From NCBI RefSeq assembly GCF_041381155.1, contig NC_091134.1, positions 72,127,469-72,191,468 on the forward strand: 64,000 nucleotides of DNA. Reading direction: 5' to 3'. Positions 10,501 through 20,600 of this stretch are shown in pieces. Below the pieces are notes generated by a model, which was given only the letters and a program-made list of their open reading frames with translations, made no database searches and was not told the origin of the DNA. The DNA comes from Argopecten irradians (Eukaryota > Mollusca > Bivalvia > Pectinida > Pectinidae). A program made the translations under genes and the position numbers. The number at the start of each line of letters is the position of its first letter. The first letter of the stretch is position 1.

Positions 10501-13500
10501 AGTTTGAACATCTACACACATGTCACAACCATATATGTGCAAATTTTAATGTTCTCTTAGACTGAATTGTTCCTTTAAAACAATAATATCAATAAGGTAT
10601 TGAATAGTTTATCTATGAAATATACAAATTGTAAACTTTGCAGTCAAGACAATGATGAATTGAATTAATTTATGTTTCACGTGATTCCTGATAAGATTTT
10701 TGCAGGACTACTGCTTCTGTTGGTGATGGAATGACGCTAAAATATGATATCCTGCACAAAGGTCATTTCAGCAGGTTACAAATAGTTCTGTTCCATCACC
10801 ACTGGAGATACTAGTTCCACACAAACGTTATCGGGTACCACGTGGTATGTGAATAAGTCCCATTGTATACTAGTGTCAGCTATATTCAGGGTCTGGTAGG
10901 AGTGTGGATCGGAAAGTTGAAAACACGAAAATGGTACTGAGATGTCTTTGGTTACATTTTGAATACATTTTTACAGTCAAGCTATTAAATGTTTATAAAT
11001 GTGATGACATAATTGAATTGGCCAAATTTTGTTTGTCCATCTTGAGTTCCTGATGTCATTGTCTTTCCACAGCTTCATATATAAGCCACAGCAGGTCACA
11101 TTACATTAGCGACATAAATAATATTACAAGGGTGAACTACCTTGGTAACAGGTTAACTGCTGGCATCCCATTTTTGTATTGATTTTGCGAATGTATTGTT
11201 AGAATGTACTTAAACCAACTGACACTTCCTCTTCACCTATATTCATTTCCATTACTTCAACTACACACAAAAAAACGTATTGTTTAACATAGAATAGTTG
11301 CTGTATTTAAATGCTAAAAAAATCTTTTACAATTGACTATGACCACTAATGGTGTTTAAGATATTTCTATTTGTGTTTCATGATATGTGTTCACTTGTTA
11401 TTCCAGATTATTCCAAAGGTTTTGGGGGTAAGTTTGGTGTACAGAGAGACAGACAGGATGCCTCAGCGGCCAGTTACGAACAGATGGGTAAGACTGAGCT
11501 GCATGAGTCGCAGACGGACATGAAGAAGGGATTTGGGGGAAAGTTCGGTGTCGATACAGAAAACCAGGATCAGGTATATAAAAACACCATTATTTCACAC
11601 AGAAATTAGTTTAGTGTATATACATGGCCATTATTCATGAAATGGCAGATGTTAAAAAACAAGTCAAAGGACTTTTCACTTACACATACAAACTACAATA
11701 TTATATAGGATATTTATGCAAGTATATTAAAGTTGTATTTCTTGTAATTTTCACTGAAACGACATGTCGTTTTAACATTTGATATTTGAACATGGACATG
11801 TATCTTGATGATTTAGCTCCCTAAAACGATATGTCAGCCTATAAGAGAGCCGAAATCTAGGGATAATATATTCCTGGTTTTGAATAAAACACTTCAATCA
11901 TCACCATGTTCAGTACCTTCGGGTTTTGTCGGAATTCCAAATCTTATCATGTGACTGGCGTCCACACGTCCTGCACGTGGTGATCCAGGTAACTAGTGTA
12001 AGCGCATATGTGTTTGTTTACGTTTTCCTTCTGGCTAATATGAGCAAGTCTTGCTTGTATATGTCCACAGAGCAAGTATTTGAAACATCTAATTTACACA
12101 TACAGTAGCTGTAATTCAATATTGTGTGTATCAAATATTGTAATGTGCGAGCATTATTTTCTTTGTCGATCCAGTCTGTTTCCCTTTTATTCTTTTTTTA
12201 AATGATTATGTTATTACCTTTTATATTACAGTCAGCAGGATCGTTTCAAGACATGGCTGGAGCCTCATCATCGTACCAGAGGACAAGGGCCGCTGGTAGT
12301 AAGTAACATGTATTATTATTACTGTTCAGTATCATAAACTAGAAAATATTCCTAAATGTCTGCATGTACCATATTTTGCCCAATAAACCATGGTGCTTAT
12401 AAAAATGAAACATATAAGGGTGCGCTTAATAGAACAAAATATTAACTATAGCCTGTCATATAATTATTGCACAAAGGAAGCCATAAAAAAATAACAAAAC
12501 CGCTATTGTAATTATATTTGCAGGTTCTGATGGTGCCAAAAATTTGAAAAATAAATTTGAAAACTTAGCCAAATCAAATGAAGAAGAAGCAAGAAGAAGA
12601 GCAGAAGAAGAGAAAGAAAGACGAAAGAGGATTGAGGAGAAAGAAAGAGCAGAACAAAAACAGCAGGAAGAGGTGAATAAGATTTAAATGTTTTAGAGTT
12701 TTGTCTCCACTATCTGAGCTGATGGTTAAGTCAATAGGTTACTGAAAAGTACAAATATTGGTTGGAACTACATGTAAACAAAATCAGTTCACATTCTTGG
12801 AGACCACTGCTGATTTTGTCCTTAGCTTTCAATTGTGTATCAAACATTGTAATTGGTTGAGTTTTGTTCATTCCTGTTTAAAACCTTATTTAGCATATAG
12901 AGTACCATAGACACTTTACAGGGATATTAATTTTATACTCAGGAACGTCGTGAAAGGGAACGTTGGGAAGCAGAACAAAGAAAAGCAGCTGAACCAGAAC
13001 CTGAACCAGAGCCTGAACCGGAGCCAGCACAACAACCGGTACCTCAGCAGAGTGTGGACAGTTTTGAACCAGAGGATGAGTATGGTGATGTGGCTTACAC
13101 ACCTCAGGCTGAACCTGAACCTGAACCAGAGCCTGAACCTCAAGCACCAGCTGAACCTGTACAAGAGGAGGAGTATGAAGAGTACGCGGATGTACAACCC
13201 AATACGGTAGGCGGAGGTCTAACTGCTGTGGCACTCTATGATTATCAAGCAACCGACGATGATGAATTGACCTTTGACCCTGAAGATATAATTACAAATA
13301 TTGAAAAGGTATATATACAGTAATGTTTGTATTTCTGTGGTAACCCCTAATCAGGGGTTGATTTCATCAGAATTCTTCCATAGGTTTAGACATGCTGATG
13401 ACACTTTCATGACTGTGTAAGCCTTTCATTACATATACTTCATATTTTCTTGGTTTAGGTCAGACCGGAAAACTACATTAAGATGCATCACAAAACAAAA

Positions 13501-14015
13501 ACAACTGCTTTCTTTATTTATTTTTCATAATTCTATGAAAACTTAAGAAACAAGAAATAATTTATCTTTTTTCCCAAATCTAAATTATTTAATCAAATCA
13601 ATTGCTTCTAGTGTGAATACATTCTATGAGAATTGAATTTTAGTTTATGTCAATTACATCCTAACAGTCAAGATGCTGAAGAAATTTGAATCTAGATGGG
13701 TAATTAGTTCAGATAGATTGATATTCAACTGTGTAGGTCAGTGAACGCTATTTTACTAGCTGTGGGTCCCTTAGGATTGTAGTTCAATTTAGTTCAATGG
13801 TTATTCAGTTGATTCAGACAGTCACTGTGATAAAAGATAAAATGTTTGAATCCGAGTTGTTGATATCTCCAGCATAACTTATAATCTGTAAGTGTTTTAT
13901 AAACTGTTATAATTAATTATTTGTTTATGTTCGACAGATCGACGAAGGTTGGTGGCGAGGGGAATGTCGCGGAATGGTAGGACTATTTCCTTCAAATTAC
14001 GTGGAGTTACAATAA
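7478..14015 (+). CDS. CTTN: Cortactin, 3' part of the gene (six exons, C-terminal 311 residues)
   Basis: Cortactin binds F-actin through its repeats and recruits WASP-family and dynamin partners through its SH3 domain at the cell cortex. The joined exons 7478-7588, 11407-11573, 12232-12298, 12524-12672, 12943-13308 and 13938-14015 encode, in order, one 37-residue repeat ([12 protein letters not shown]...), a second full repeat ([13 protein letters not shown]...), a partial repeat ([11 protein letters not shown]...), a Ser-rich stretch, the NKFENLAK motif with a charged helix, a (Glu-Pro)n linker with acidic tyrosine sites ([17 protein letters not shown]), and an SH3 domain ([24 protein letters not shown]) ending at TAA. 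All junctions are GT-AG and in phase. The N-terminal acidic Arp2/3-binding region and earlier repeats lie left of the window, beyond an intron of more than 7.4 kb filled with minisatellites. HS1/HCLS1 is the vertebrate paralogue; in an invertebrate a single cortactin is expected. Confidence 0.93.
7589..8222 (+). other. Cortactin intron, left part
   Basis: AT-rich intron sequence from the donor at 7589 to the TTAA-flanked element. Apart from a possible small exon at 7859-7894 I see no gene, RNA or ordered repeat here. Confidence 0.6.
7859..7894 (+). CDS. Candidate 36-bp cassette exon of cortactin
   Basis: ATTAACAG precedes 7859 and G/GTATGG follows 7894. The 36 bases are phase 1 at both ends, matching the flanking cortactin exons, and would insert the 12 acidic residues [12 protein letters not shown] between two repeats. 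The pyrimidine tract is weak and vertebrate cortactin has no exon known to me at this point, so it may be chance. A symmetric, in-frame, acidic open segment with both splice signals is the reason to list it. Confidence 0.3.
8517..10378 (-). mobile_element. Hairpin-tipped, tandem-repeat-cored non-autonomous element
   Basis: Read on the minus strand it begins with a nested hairpin (10346-10377; outer arms AGGTCAT/ATGACCT, inner arms CTGACCC/GGGTCAG, loop TTC). A G/C-rich CGTCCGTCGCCGTCCG stretch follows (about 10280-10335), then about eleven 146-bp units, and it closes near 8520-8540 with CAGATGACC then GGTAAGGCCCTTA. GGTCATCTG at 8532-8540 is inverted relative to CAGATGACC at 10368-10376. No protein is encoded. 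The layout recalls the tandem-repeat-cored pearl/CvA and Helitron-like non-autonomous elements described in bivalves; class membership is inference. A second family hairpin (CAAGAGGCCAAAGGGCCTT, about 8639-8657) sits inside the left end and may be a relic of another copy. Confidence 0.65.
8690..10277. repeat. 146-bp tandem repeat, about 11 units
   Basis: Successive copies of the phrase TGTCAGGATCATTTCATGCA fall at 146-base spacing (for example 8747, 8893, 9039, 9331, 9477, 9623, 9769, 9915, 10061). The leftmost unit (to about 8800) is the most diverged. Every unit carries CAAGATGGC, a 10-base loop and GCCATCTTG, a 9-bp perfect dyad in most copies. Short open frames of 63 residues per unit are repeat artefacts. 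Confidence 0.93.
10579..11406 (+). other. Cortactin intron, right part
   Basis: Unremarkable AT-rich intron between the TTAA element and the acceptor at 11406. TACCACGTGGTA (10836-10847) is a 12-bp palindrome around an E-box, possibly by chance. No gene or RNA is seen. Confidence 0.6.
11407..11573 (+). CDS. CTTN: Cortactin exon: one full and one partial repeat
   Basis: The acceptor is TTATTCCAG and the donor CAG/GTATAT. The 167-bp exon enters in phase 1 and leaves in phase 0. It encodes [18 protein letters not shown] and on to HESQ, then the truncated last repeat [18 protein letters not shown] shortened final repeat is the known cortactin arrangement, which places this exon at the end of the actin-binding domain. 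Confidence 0.93.
12232..12298 (+). CDS. CTTN: Cortactin exon: post-repeat Ser-rich segment
   Basis: The acceptor is TTTATATTACAG and the donor GGTA/GTAAGT, close to consensus. The 67-bp exon runs from phase 0 to phase 1. The peptide [20 protein letters not shown] corresponds to the family's segment between the repeats and the helical region (vertebrate STFEDVTQVSSAYQKT). Confidence 0.9.
12370..12436. repeat. Possible relic of a TIR element in a cortactin intron
   Basis: TACCATATTTTGCCCAATAA near 12367 and GGTGCGCTTAAT near 12419 resemble the inverted ends of the small TIR element at 49043-49246 (TACCGTATTCAACCCAATAA and GGGCGCTTATT). The match is partial, so the link is tentative. Confidence 0.25.
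12524..12672 (+). CDS. CTTN: Cortactin exon: helical charged region
   Basis: The acceptor is ATATTTGCAG and the donor GAAGAG/GTGAAT. The 149-bp exon enters in phase 1 and leaves in phase 0. It carries [18 protein letters not shown] and a long Glu/Arg/Lys run typical of an extended helix or coiled coil. This matches the cortactin NFENLAKEK helix that follows the repeats. Confidence 0.92.
12943..13308 (+). CDS. CTTN: Cortactin exon: Glu-Pro linker and first half of SH3
   Basis: The acceptor is TTTTATACTCAG and the donor GAAAAG/GTATAT; 366 bp, phase 0 to 0. The first residues finish the helix ([16 protein letters not shown]). Two Glu-Pro runs (about residues 18-28 and 60-70 of the exon) flank tyrosines in acidic context ([19 protein letters not shown]), the usual setting for Src-family phosphorylation in cortactin. 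The SH3 starts at [19 protein letters not shown] with the ALYDY motif. The Glu-Pro runs come from GAACCT/GAACCA hexamers and may vary in length. Confidence 0.93.
13938..14015 (+). CDS. CTTN: Cortactin last coding exon: second half of SH3 and stop
   Basis: The acceptor is GTTCGACAG. The exon encodes [20 protein letters not shown] then YVELQ and TAA at 14013-14015. The Trp pair and the FPSNYV motif form the SH3 polyproline groove; cortactin SH3 ends in the same way at the extreme C-terminus. Confidence 0.95.
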   Translation: MDEGWWRGECRGMVGLFPSNYVELQ

Positions 14016-14285
14016 CTCACCATCAGTGCCTTGTGTAGAACAATTGTACAAGTTTCATATCGTCTTTACAGCAAAGTGTCATCCATCTTGTCAAAAAATA
14101 TTTTAACTGTATCTACCTTCCTTTGTTTAATGGCGGGCTTTTGTGAAGTGCTTCATGGAAGAAGATCGTTCTAAACTTTTTCAGACATAAAATTTAAAAA
14201 CATTTAGTGTTTTGATATGTATAATAATTAGTGAACAGGGTTCACAATGTTTTGGTAACTGGAATAAAGTAAGAAGTTAATTTGT
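14016..14285 (+). other. Cortactin 3' UTR (shortest reading)
   Basis: Non-coding and AT-rich after the stop. The first canonical poly(A) signal is at 14263, with a T/G-rich stretch just after it. A longer UTR cannot be excluded. Confidence 0.5.
14263..14268 (+). terminator. Poly(A) signal AATAAA, cortactin
   Basis: AATAAA lies 248 bases after the stop, followed within 30 bases by a T/G-rich stretch (TTTGTTAGTTTGG). Confidence 0.5.
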
Positions 14286-14826
14286 TAGTTTGGAGATCCT
14301 GTATGCTAAATGGTCTTGTGTTTAATGACCTACTTAAAGGCAAGTGTTCTCTGACTTTCCTTTAACATAGTTTTGATATCAGTGGACCATTGTAGTTGAC
14401 TGGAAGAGTGTTTGAATGAAATACAACAAAGTTTATATGTAACTTTGACTCCTATTTAAGGTCACAGATTTCAAATTATTAAAACACTCACGAAGTCTCA
14501 CGACTGAAAGCATGGGAACAATGTGGGTCAATTGTGTCCCTTGTAGTAGGTGATGGGGCTGGAATTACTTTTATTATTGTTATCTACTGCTGAAACCCTG
14601 TGACTGATAGTCTTTTTGTATGGTTAATGAAAAGTAAACTAGATAATACTCTTGTTATGTCTGTTTGAACATCATCTATTGTTTAAAATGTCATCCTTTT
14701 TTCTATTGGGAGCCATTGACTAGAAGTCCTAACACACTATGATTATACCGGGTAAATTGTGAATCCTAATGGTAATGAAGTACATGGTATTTGTAAAAAT
14801 TGACATATTTTTTATTACGTTTATTT

Positions 14827-14979
14827 AAGCATTGATGTCACTATTTTTTAATTTTATCGGGGTATGAAAAAAAAATTGTTTGCAAACTGTGTGAATCCGC
14901 GTAGCGGATTCTCACAAAAGTTTGCAAACAATTTTTTTTCATAACCCGATAAAATTAAAAATAGTGACATCAATACTTA
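14827..14979. repeat. Fold-back (near-perfect inverted repeat) of 153 bp
   Basis: Arms of about 75 bases pair from AAG(C/T)ATTGATGTCACTAT at the outside to GAATCCGC/GCGGATTC (14893-14900 with 14904-14911) around a 3-base loop. A few mismatches and A-run length differences interrupt pairing. It could be a MITE centre or an independent fold-back; no target duplication is obvious. Confidence 0.85.
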
Positions 14980-16556
14980 TAATTAATTTTATAATCTATT
15001 TGATAAAATGAAGTATGTTTAAATGTAACATTATAGTGGTTTTTCAAGGGATTCTTAATTCCGAATCAATACGCAACGTCAATGTCTCTATTGTGACGTC
15101 ACGTTAACGTCGGGGTTTCGCGCCATTCTCGGATTTTTTTTTCATAGTGGTATGCAAAAAAAATATTGGCCAATCAGAAAGCCAGATTTGGTATGAAAAC
15201 AAAGAAAAATTAATTATTTCTGTTTATATGAATAATTCTGGAGTAATGTTCCCATCTGGTATTGACTTTAGTCCCCTGTCCAGCTGGGCGTCTTTACTTT
15301 ATTCCTTAATAACAGAGCTGGTTAAACAATATAATACCAACCAATCAACACGCCCCTCGATCTGATTGGTTATACAACATTTGGTGCACTTTGACCTTTA
15401 ATCATCTGTGATTTACATATTGTTTATAATTGTATTCGTATTAACTTGGTTAATCCATTTTATTGAACGGAAGGAAAGTATTTTCTGTGTCAATAGAGAA
15501 TTGTATAGATATTACATGTTACAAAGTTAGGACCAAATCTGTAGGCTGTTTCCAGATTGGTCCCCAGTAGATCACCATAATTGTTGGAACTCATAATATC
15601 TGTTCAAAATCAATTATGTGGAAAACTAAATCTTTGTAAGAAGCATACACATTCTTCCCTTATAGCAATATTAAGGTCTTTAGAGCATGTTATGTCTGTA
15701 CTGTTGGAATGGAATCAATGCTGTATTATATATTGTATATAAACATATCCCACTTTTATATATTATACATGTTTCCAAACTTTATCACATAATTCCCTGA
15801 ATGTATTTATTTGTATGACATGTGGCAATGTTATGCACTTCTGTTTTTTGGGGGATTTTTTTTTATTATTATTATTATGACGAAATGAATTAAGCAAACA
15901 AAAAGACATACAAGATTAAATGTATTTTGACCCTTGGTGATGTTTGATATTACAACCATAGGGGATGCTGAGATACTTCAGTTTACCAGCTTGACCTATA
16001 ATTAGAAGTCAGTAAGTAATAATGTTAATACCCTGTCTGATTACATTATGAAGCCACTTTTATATAAATATATATCATACTTATGGTATCAACACCTTGC
16101 ATAAAATCATATAAAAATTAGAAACCTTAGGATTGATTCTTTGTTTTGCAACATTCCAAATACTTCTTATAAAGATTATTTTTCCAATTATTTGAATATA
16201 TGAAGATGTGTAATTAACACAGGAGTAATATATAATGAGATCTATAAAATCTTTGCTGAGATGCTGAATGTCATTTTATGGGAATTGCCTCCCCTTAACC
16301 TAAGCTACCCTGTCAAGATGGTGTGTAAGTGTTATTTACTGCATTCTGGACTTTGTTTGTGAGTTTGAGGTTTGAGAAAATTTGGTGTAAGCATGATTTT
16401 GATGACCTGCGAAAATGGGTAACGAGAATGTAAATAAAGGTGAGTAAATTTACATACCAGGTAGTGTAATGTTCACTGCATTAGTTTATTAAACTTTTAA
16501 TTAAGAAACAAAGATTTAACGAGGAAAATAAATTGGCTGTCAATTTTATAATATAC

Positions 16557-16695
16557 AATTATGGCCCTCTGTGGAGGGATACATCTAGAATTGTCTCCCT
16601 GGAAAGAGTTATTTTCTCGAGGGCGAAGCAACAGAGAAAATAACTCTTTCCAGGGAGACAATTCTAGATGTATCCCGACACATAGGGACATAATT
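16557..16695. repeat. Fold-back of about 139 bp
   Basis: GGGATACATCTAGAATTGTC and the following CTCCCTGGAAAGAGTTATTT pair perfectly with their complement at 16636-16678, around a 15-base loop holding GAGGGCGAAGC. The outer AATTATGKCCC segments pair imperfectly. Both strands therefore show the same spurious peptide. A MITE-type origin is likely but unproven. Confidence 0.85.
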
Positions 16696-16875
16696 ATTTT
16701 ATTATACCGAACAAAATCAAAAGAAAAAAAATCTCTGTTAAAAGAATCCATGAAGATATTTCCCAAAAACAACGTTGTTAAATTCGTTTGGCTACAAAAA
16801 AATAAACAACAGCGTTGCCATTGTTTGTTGACGTTACAGATGACGTCAACTTCCGGTCACGTGCGGAGCTTCCAA

Positions 16876-16965
16876 GGGGTTATTTCCCTGGGGTTATTTC
16901 CCTCGGGGGTTATTTCCCTGGGGTTATTTCCCTCGGGGGTTATTTCCCTGGGGTTATTTCCCTCG
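16876..16965. repeat. Short tandem repeat GGTTATTTCCCT(C/G)GGG
   Basis: Six half-units, alternating TTCCCTGGGG and TTCCCTCGGGGG junctions, give three 31-base units. The motif resembles the TTATTTTCTCGAGGG centre of the fold-back 200 bases upstream and may have arisen from it. Confidence 0.85.
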
Positions 16966-17679
16966 CCTTCCAATTCCGGGGAAACATCTAACTTATTCAA
17001 TGTCATGTGATCAAGTTTAATCCAATCAGAACATTCTAAATAAAAGTGAGGTATAATAATAGTGATGGTACATGTATATAGTTTGTCTGATAGGCAACAT
17101 TAATATGCTGAAGTATTGTCAATGTGTGGCCAGCGTAAGTGTCTGTGCAAGATAAAAACAAATTATTACATCACAGTAATTATAAATACATTATAACTGT
17201 ATAGTTTACTGTCAGTATATCTTTGATATAGTTACATACAACTTTCCTCAGACATTCAATAGATGCGATTTGTCTTGGATATGATTATAAAATGTGATAG
17301 AATTTCACTAGATTGGCATGTGAAGTTGTGCTGTTGAATGAATGTGTTATTTGATACGAAAGTATTTTTAAGTATTTTATATATATTAATAATATATAAC
17401 CATGTGTTATAACATACATGGTATCCGAGTCCTCATACAGGTATCCTTGTATGTACCAAGATAACAGAACAAGTCTAATATTATTATGGACAGTTTACGT
17501 CAATTATTTGTAATTATGCAAACTATTGATAAAAATATTATTAATAAAATATCAAATAATACACGAATTATGTTTGTTACTCTATACCTTCAGAATAATT
17601 AACAAAATTCATGAGCTTAAGTTTGATGTGTGTGTGTAGCCCTGACCACGAACTATGACCTTGACCACCAGAGTATGAT

Positions 17680-20600
17680 CTTCATCCTCTGTGTTTTGAT
17701 CCTATTTTGATTTGGAGAAAGAGGGAAAAAATGAACTCGTCTACCACCGTAGAGGAAGAAGGTTTGAAGGAAAAGGAAGAAAATACTTCTCTATTCTTAA
17801 CAACGAAAGATGAACTATATTGGGGAGGGGGAGGGGGAGAGAGGAAAAATAGGATTTTTCCTAACTCTCTTATCTTGAGGGTAGGACAGAGAAATCTCTC
17901 CAAGGCAGAAGAACAAGATTTGGAGAAGGAGGGAAGATATACTGATTTGTGGTCAACCACATAGAAACTAGATTTGGAGGAAGAGGGAAGATATACTGAT
18001 TTGTGGTCAACCACAGAAAAACTAGATTTGGAGGAAGAGGGGAAAAAATACTGATTTGTGGTCGACCACAGAAAAACTAGATTTGGAGGAAGAGGGAGGA
18101 TATACTGATTTGTGGTCGACCACAGAAAAACTAGATTTGGAGGAAGAGGGAAGATATACTGATTTGTGGTCAACCACAGAAAAACCAGATTTGGAGGAAG
18201 AGGGAAGATATACTGATTTGTGGTCAACCACAGAAAAACTAGATTTGGAGGAAGAAAGATATACTGATTTTGGAGAAGAACTAGATTTGGAGGAGAGAGA
18301 GGATATACTGATTTGTGGTCAATCACAGAAAAACTAGATTTGGAGGAAGAGGGAAGATATACTGATTTGTGGTCAACCACAGAAAAACTAGATTTGGAGG
18401 AAGAGGGAGGAGATATACTGATTTGTGGTCAACCACAGAAAAACTAGATTTGGAGGAAGAGGGAAGATATACTGATTTGTGGTCAACCACAGAAAAATAG
18501 ATTTGGAGGAAGAGGGAAGATATACTGATTTGTGGTCAACCACAGAAAAACTAGATTTGGAGGAAGAGGGAAGATATACTGATTTGTGGTCAACCACAGA
18601 AAAACTAGATTTGGAGGAAGAGGGAAGATATACTGATTTGTGGTCAACCACAGAAAAACTAGATTTGGAGGAAGAGGGAAGATATACTGATTTGTGGTCA
18701 ACCACAGAAAAACTAGATTTGGAGGAAGAGGAAGGAAACAGAAATATACTGATTTGTGGTCAACCACAGAAAAACTAGATTTGGAGGAAGAGGGAAGATA
18801 TACTGATTTGTGGTCAACCACAGAAAAACTAGATTTGGAGGAAGAGGGAAGATATACTGATTTGTGGTCAACCACAGAAAAACTAGATTTGGAGGAAGAG
18901 GGAAGATATACTGATTTGTGGTCAACCACAGAAAAACTAGATTTGGAGGAAGAGGGAAGATATACTGATTTGTGGTCAACCACAGAAAAACTAGATTTGG
19001 AAGAGAGGGAAGATATACTGATTTGTGGTCAACCACAGAAAAACTAGATTTGGAGGAAGAGGGAGGATATACTGATTTGTGGTCAACCACAGAAAAACTA
19101 GATTTGGAGGAAGAGGGAAGATATACTGATTTGTGGTCAACCACAGAAAAACTAGATTTGGAGGAAGAGGGAGGATATACTGATTTGTGGTCAACCACAG
19201 AAAAACTAGATTTGGAGGAAGAGGGAAGATATACTGATTTGTGGTCAACCACAGAAAAACCAGATTTGGAGGAAGAGGGAAGATATACTGATTTGTGGTC
19301 AACCACAGAAAAACTAGATTTGGAGGAAGAGGGAAGATATACTGATTTGTGGTCAACCACAGAAAAACTAGATTTGGAGGAAGAGGGAGGATATACTGAT
19401 TTGTGGTCAACCACAGAAAAACTAGATTTGGAGGAAGAGGGAAGATATACTGATTTGTGGTCAACCACAGAAAAACTAGATTTGGAGGAAGAGGGAGGAT
19501 ATACTGATTTGTGGTCACACAGAAAAACTAGATTTGGAGAAGAGGGAAGATATACTGATTTGTGGTCAACCACAGAAAAACTAGATTTGGAGGAAGAGAG
19601 AATATGATTTGTGGTCACACAGAAAACTAGATTTGGAGAAGAGGGAGATATACTGATTTGTGGTCAACCACAGAAAAAACTAGATTTGGAGGAAGAGGGA
19701 GATATACTGATTTGTGGTCAACCACAGAAAAACTAGATTTGGAGGAAGAGGGAAGATATACTGATTTGTGGTCAACCACAGAAAAACTAGATTTGGAGGA
19801 AGAGGGAAGAAGATATACTGATTTGTGGTCAACCACAGAAAAACTAGATTTGGAGGAAGAGGGAGATATACTGATTTGTGGTCAACCACAGAAAAACTAG
19901 ATTTGGAGGAAGAGGGAATACTGATTTGTGTCACCACAGAAAAACTAGATTTGAGGAAGAGGAGAATACTGATTTGTGGTCAACCACAGAAAAACTAGAT
20001 TTGGAGGAAGAGGGAAGATATACTGATTTGTGGTCAACCACAGAAAAACTAGATTTGGAGGAAGAGGGAAGATATACTGATTTGTGGTCAACCACAGAAA
20101 AACTAGATTTGGAGGAAGAGGAGAATACTGATTTGTGTCACCACAGAAAACAGATTGGAGAAGAGGAGATATACTGATTTGTGGTCAACCACAGAAAAAC
20201 TAGATTTGGAGGAAGAGGGAAGATATACTGATTTGTGGTCAACCACAGAAAAACTAGATTTGGAGGAAGAGGGAAGATATACTGATTTGTGGTCAACCAC
20301 AGAAAAACTAGATTTGGAGGAGAGAGGGAAGATATACTGATTTGTGGTCAACCACAGAAAAACTAGATTTGGAGGAAGAGGGAAGATATACTGATTTGTG
20401 GTCAACCACAGAAAAACTAGATTTGGAGGAAGAGGGAGATATACTGATTTGTGGTCAACCACAGAAAAACTAGATTTGGAGGAAGAGGGAGGATATACTG
20501 ATTTGTGGTCAACCACAGAAAAACTAGATTTGGAGGAAGAGGGAAGATATACTGATTTGTGGTCAACCACAGAAAAACTAGATTTGGAGGAAGAGGGAAG

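Larger units (their letters stand above)
8223..10574. mobile_element. TTAA-flanked TIR element (piggyBac-like MITE) with nested insertion
   Basis: TTAA at 8219-8222 is followed by AGGAACAATTCA; TGAATTGTTCCT at 10563-10574 is followed by TTAA at 10575-10578. These are perfect 12-bp inverted ends with the TTAA target duplication typical of piggyBac-type transposition. No transposase is visible, so it is non-autonomous. Its middle is occupied by the 146-bp tandem-repeat element. The superfamily is inferred from the TTAA signature only; piggyBac tips more often begin with C. Confidence 0.6.
14286..17640. other. Intergenic stretch with fold-back elements
   Basis: No coding exon recognised. It contains two near-palindromic fold-backs (14827-14979 and 16557-16695), a CRE-like TGACGTCAC near 15092, a short GGTTATTTCCCT repeat (16876-16965), and otherwise plain AT-rich DNA. 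Confidence 0.6.

Noticed and set aside
12916-13252. Minus-strand frames of 93 and 120 codons over the cortactin linker
   Set aside because: They are antisense shadows of the Glu-Pro hexamer repeats in a well-supported plus-strand exon.
16561-17010. 149-codon plus frame and its minus-strand counterpart
   Set aside because: Both read the two arms of a fold-back, giving the same peptide on both strands, then run into a short tandem repeat.
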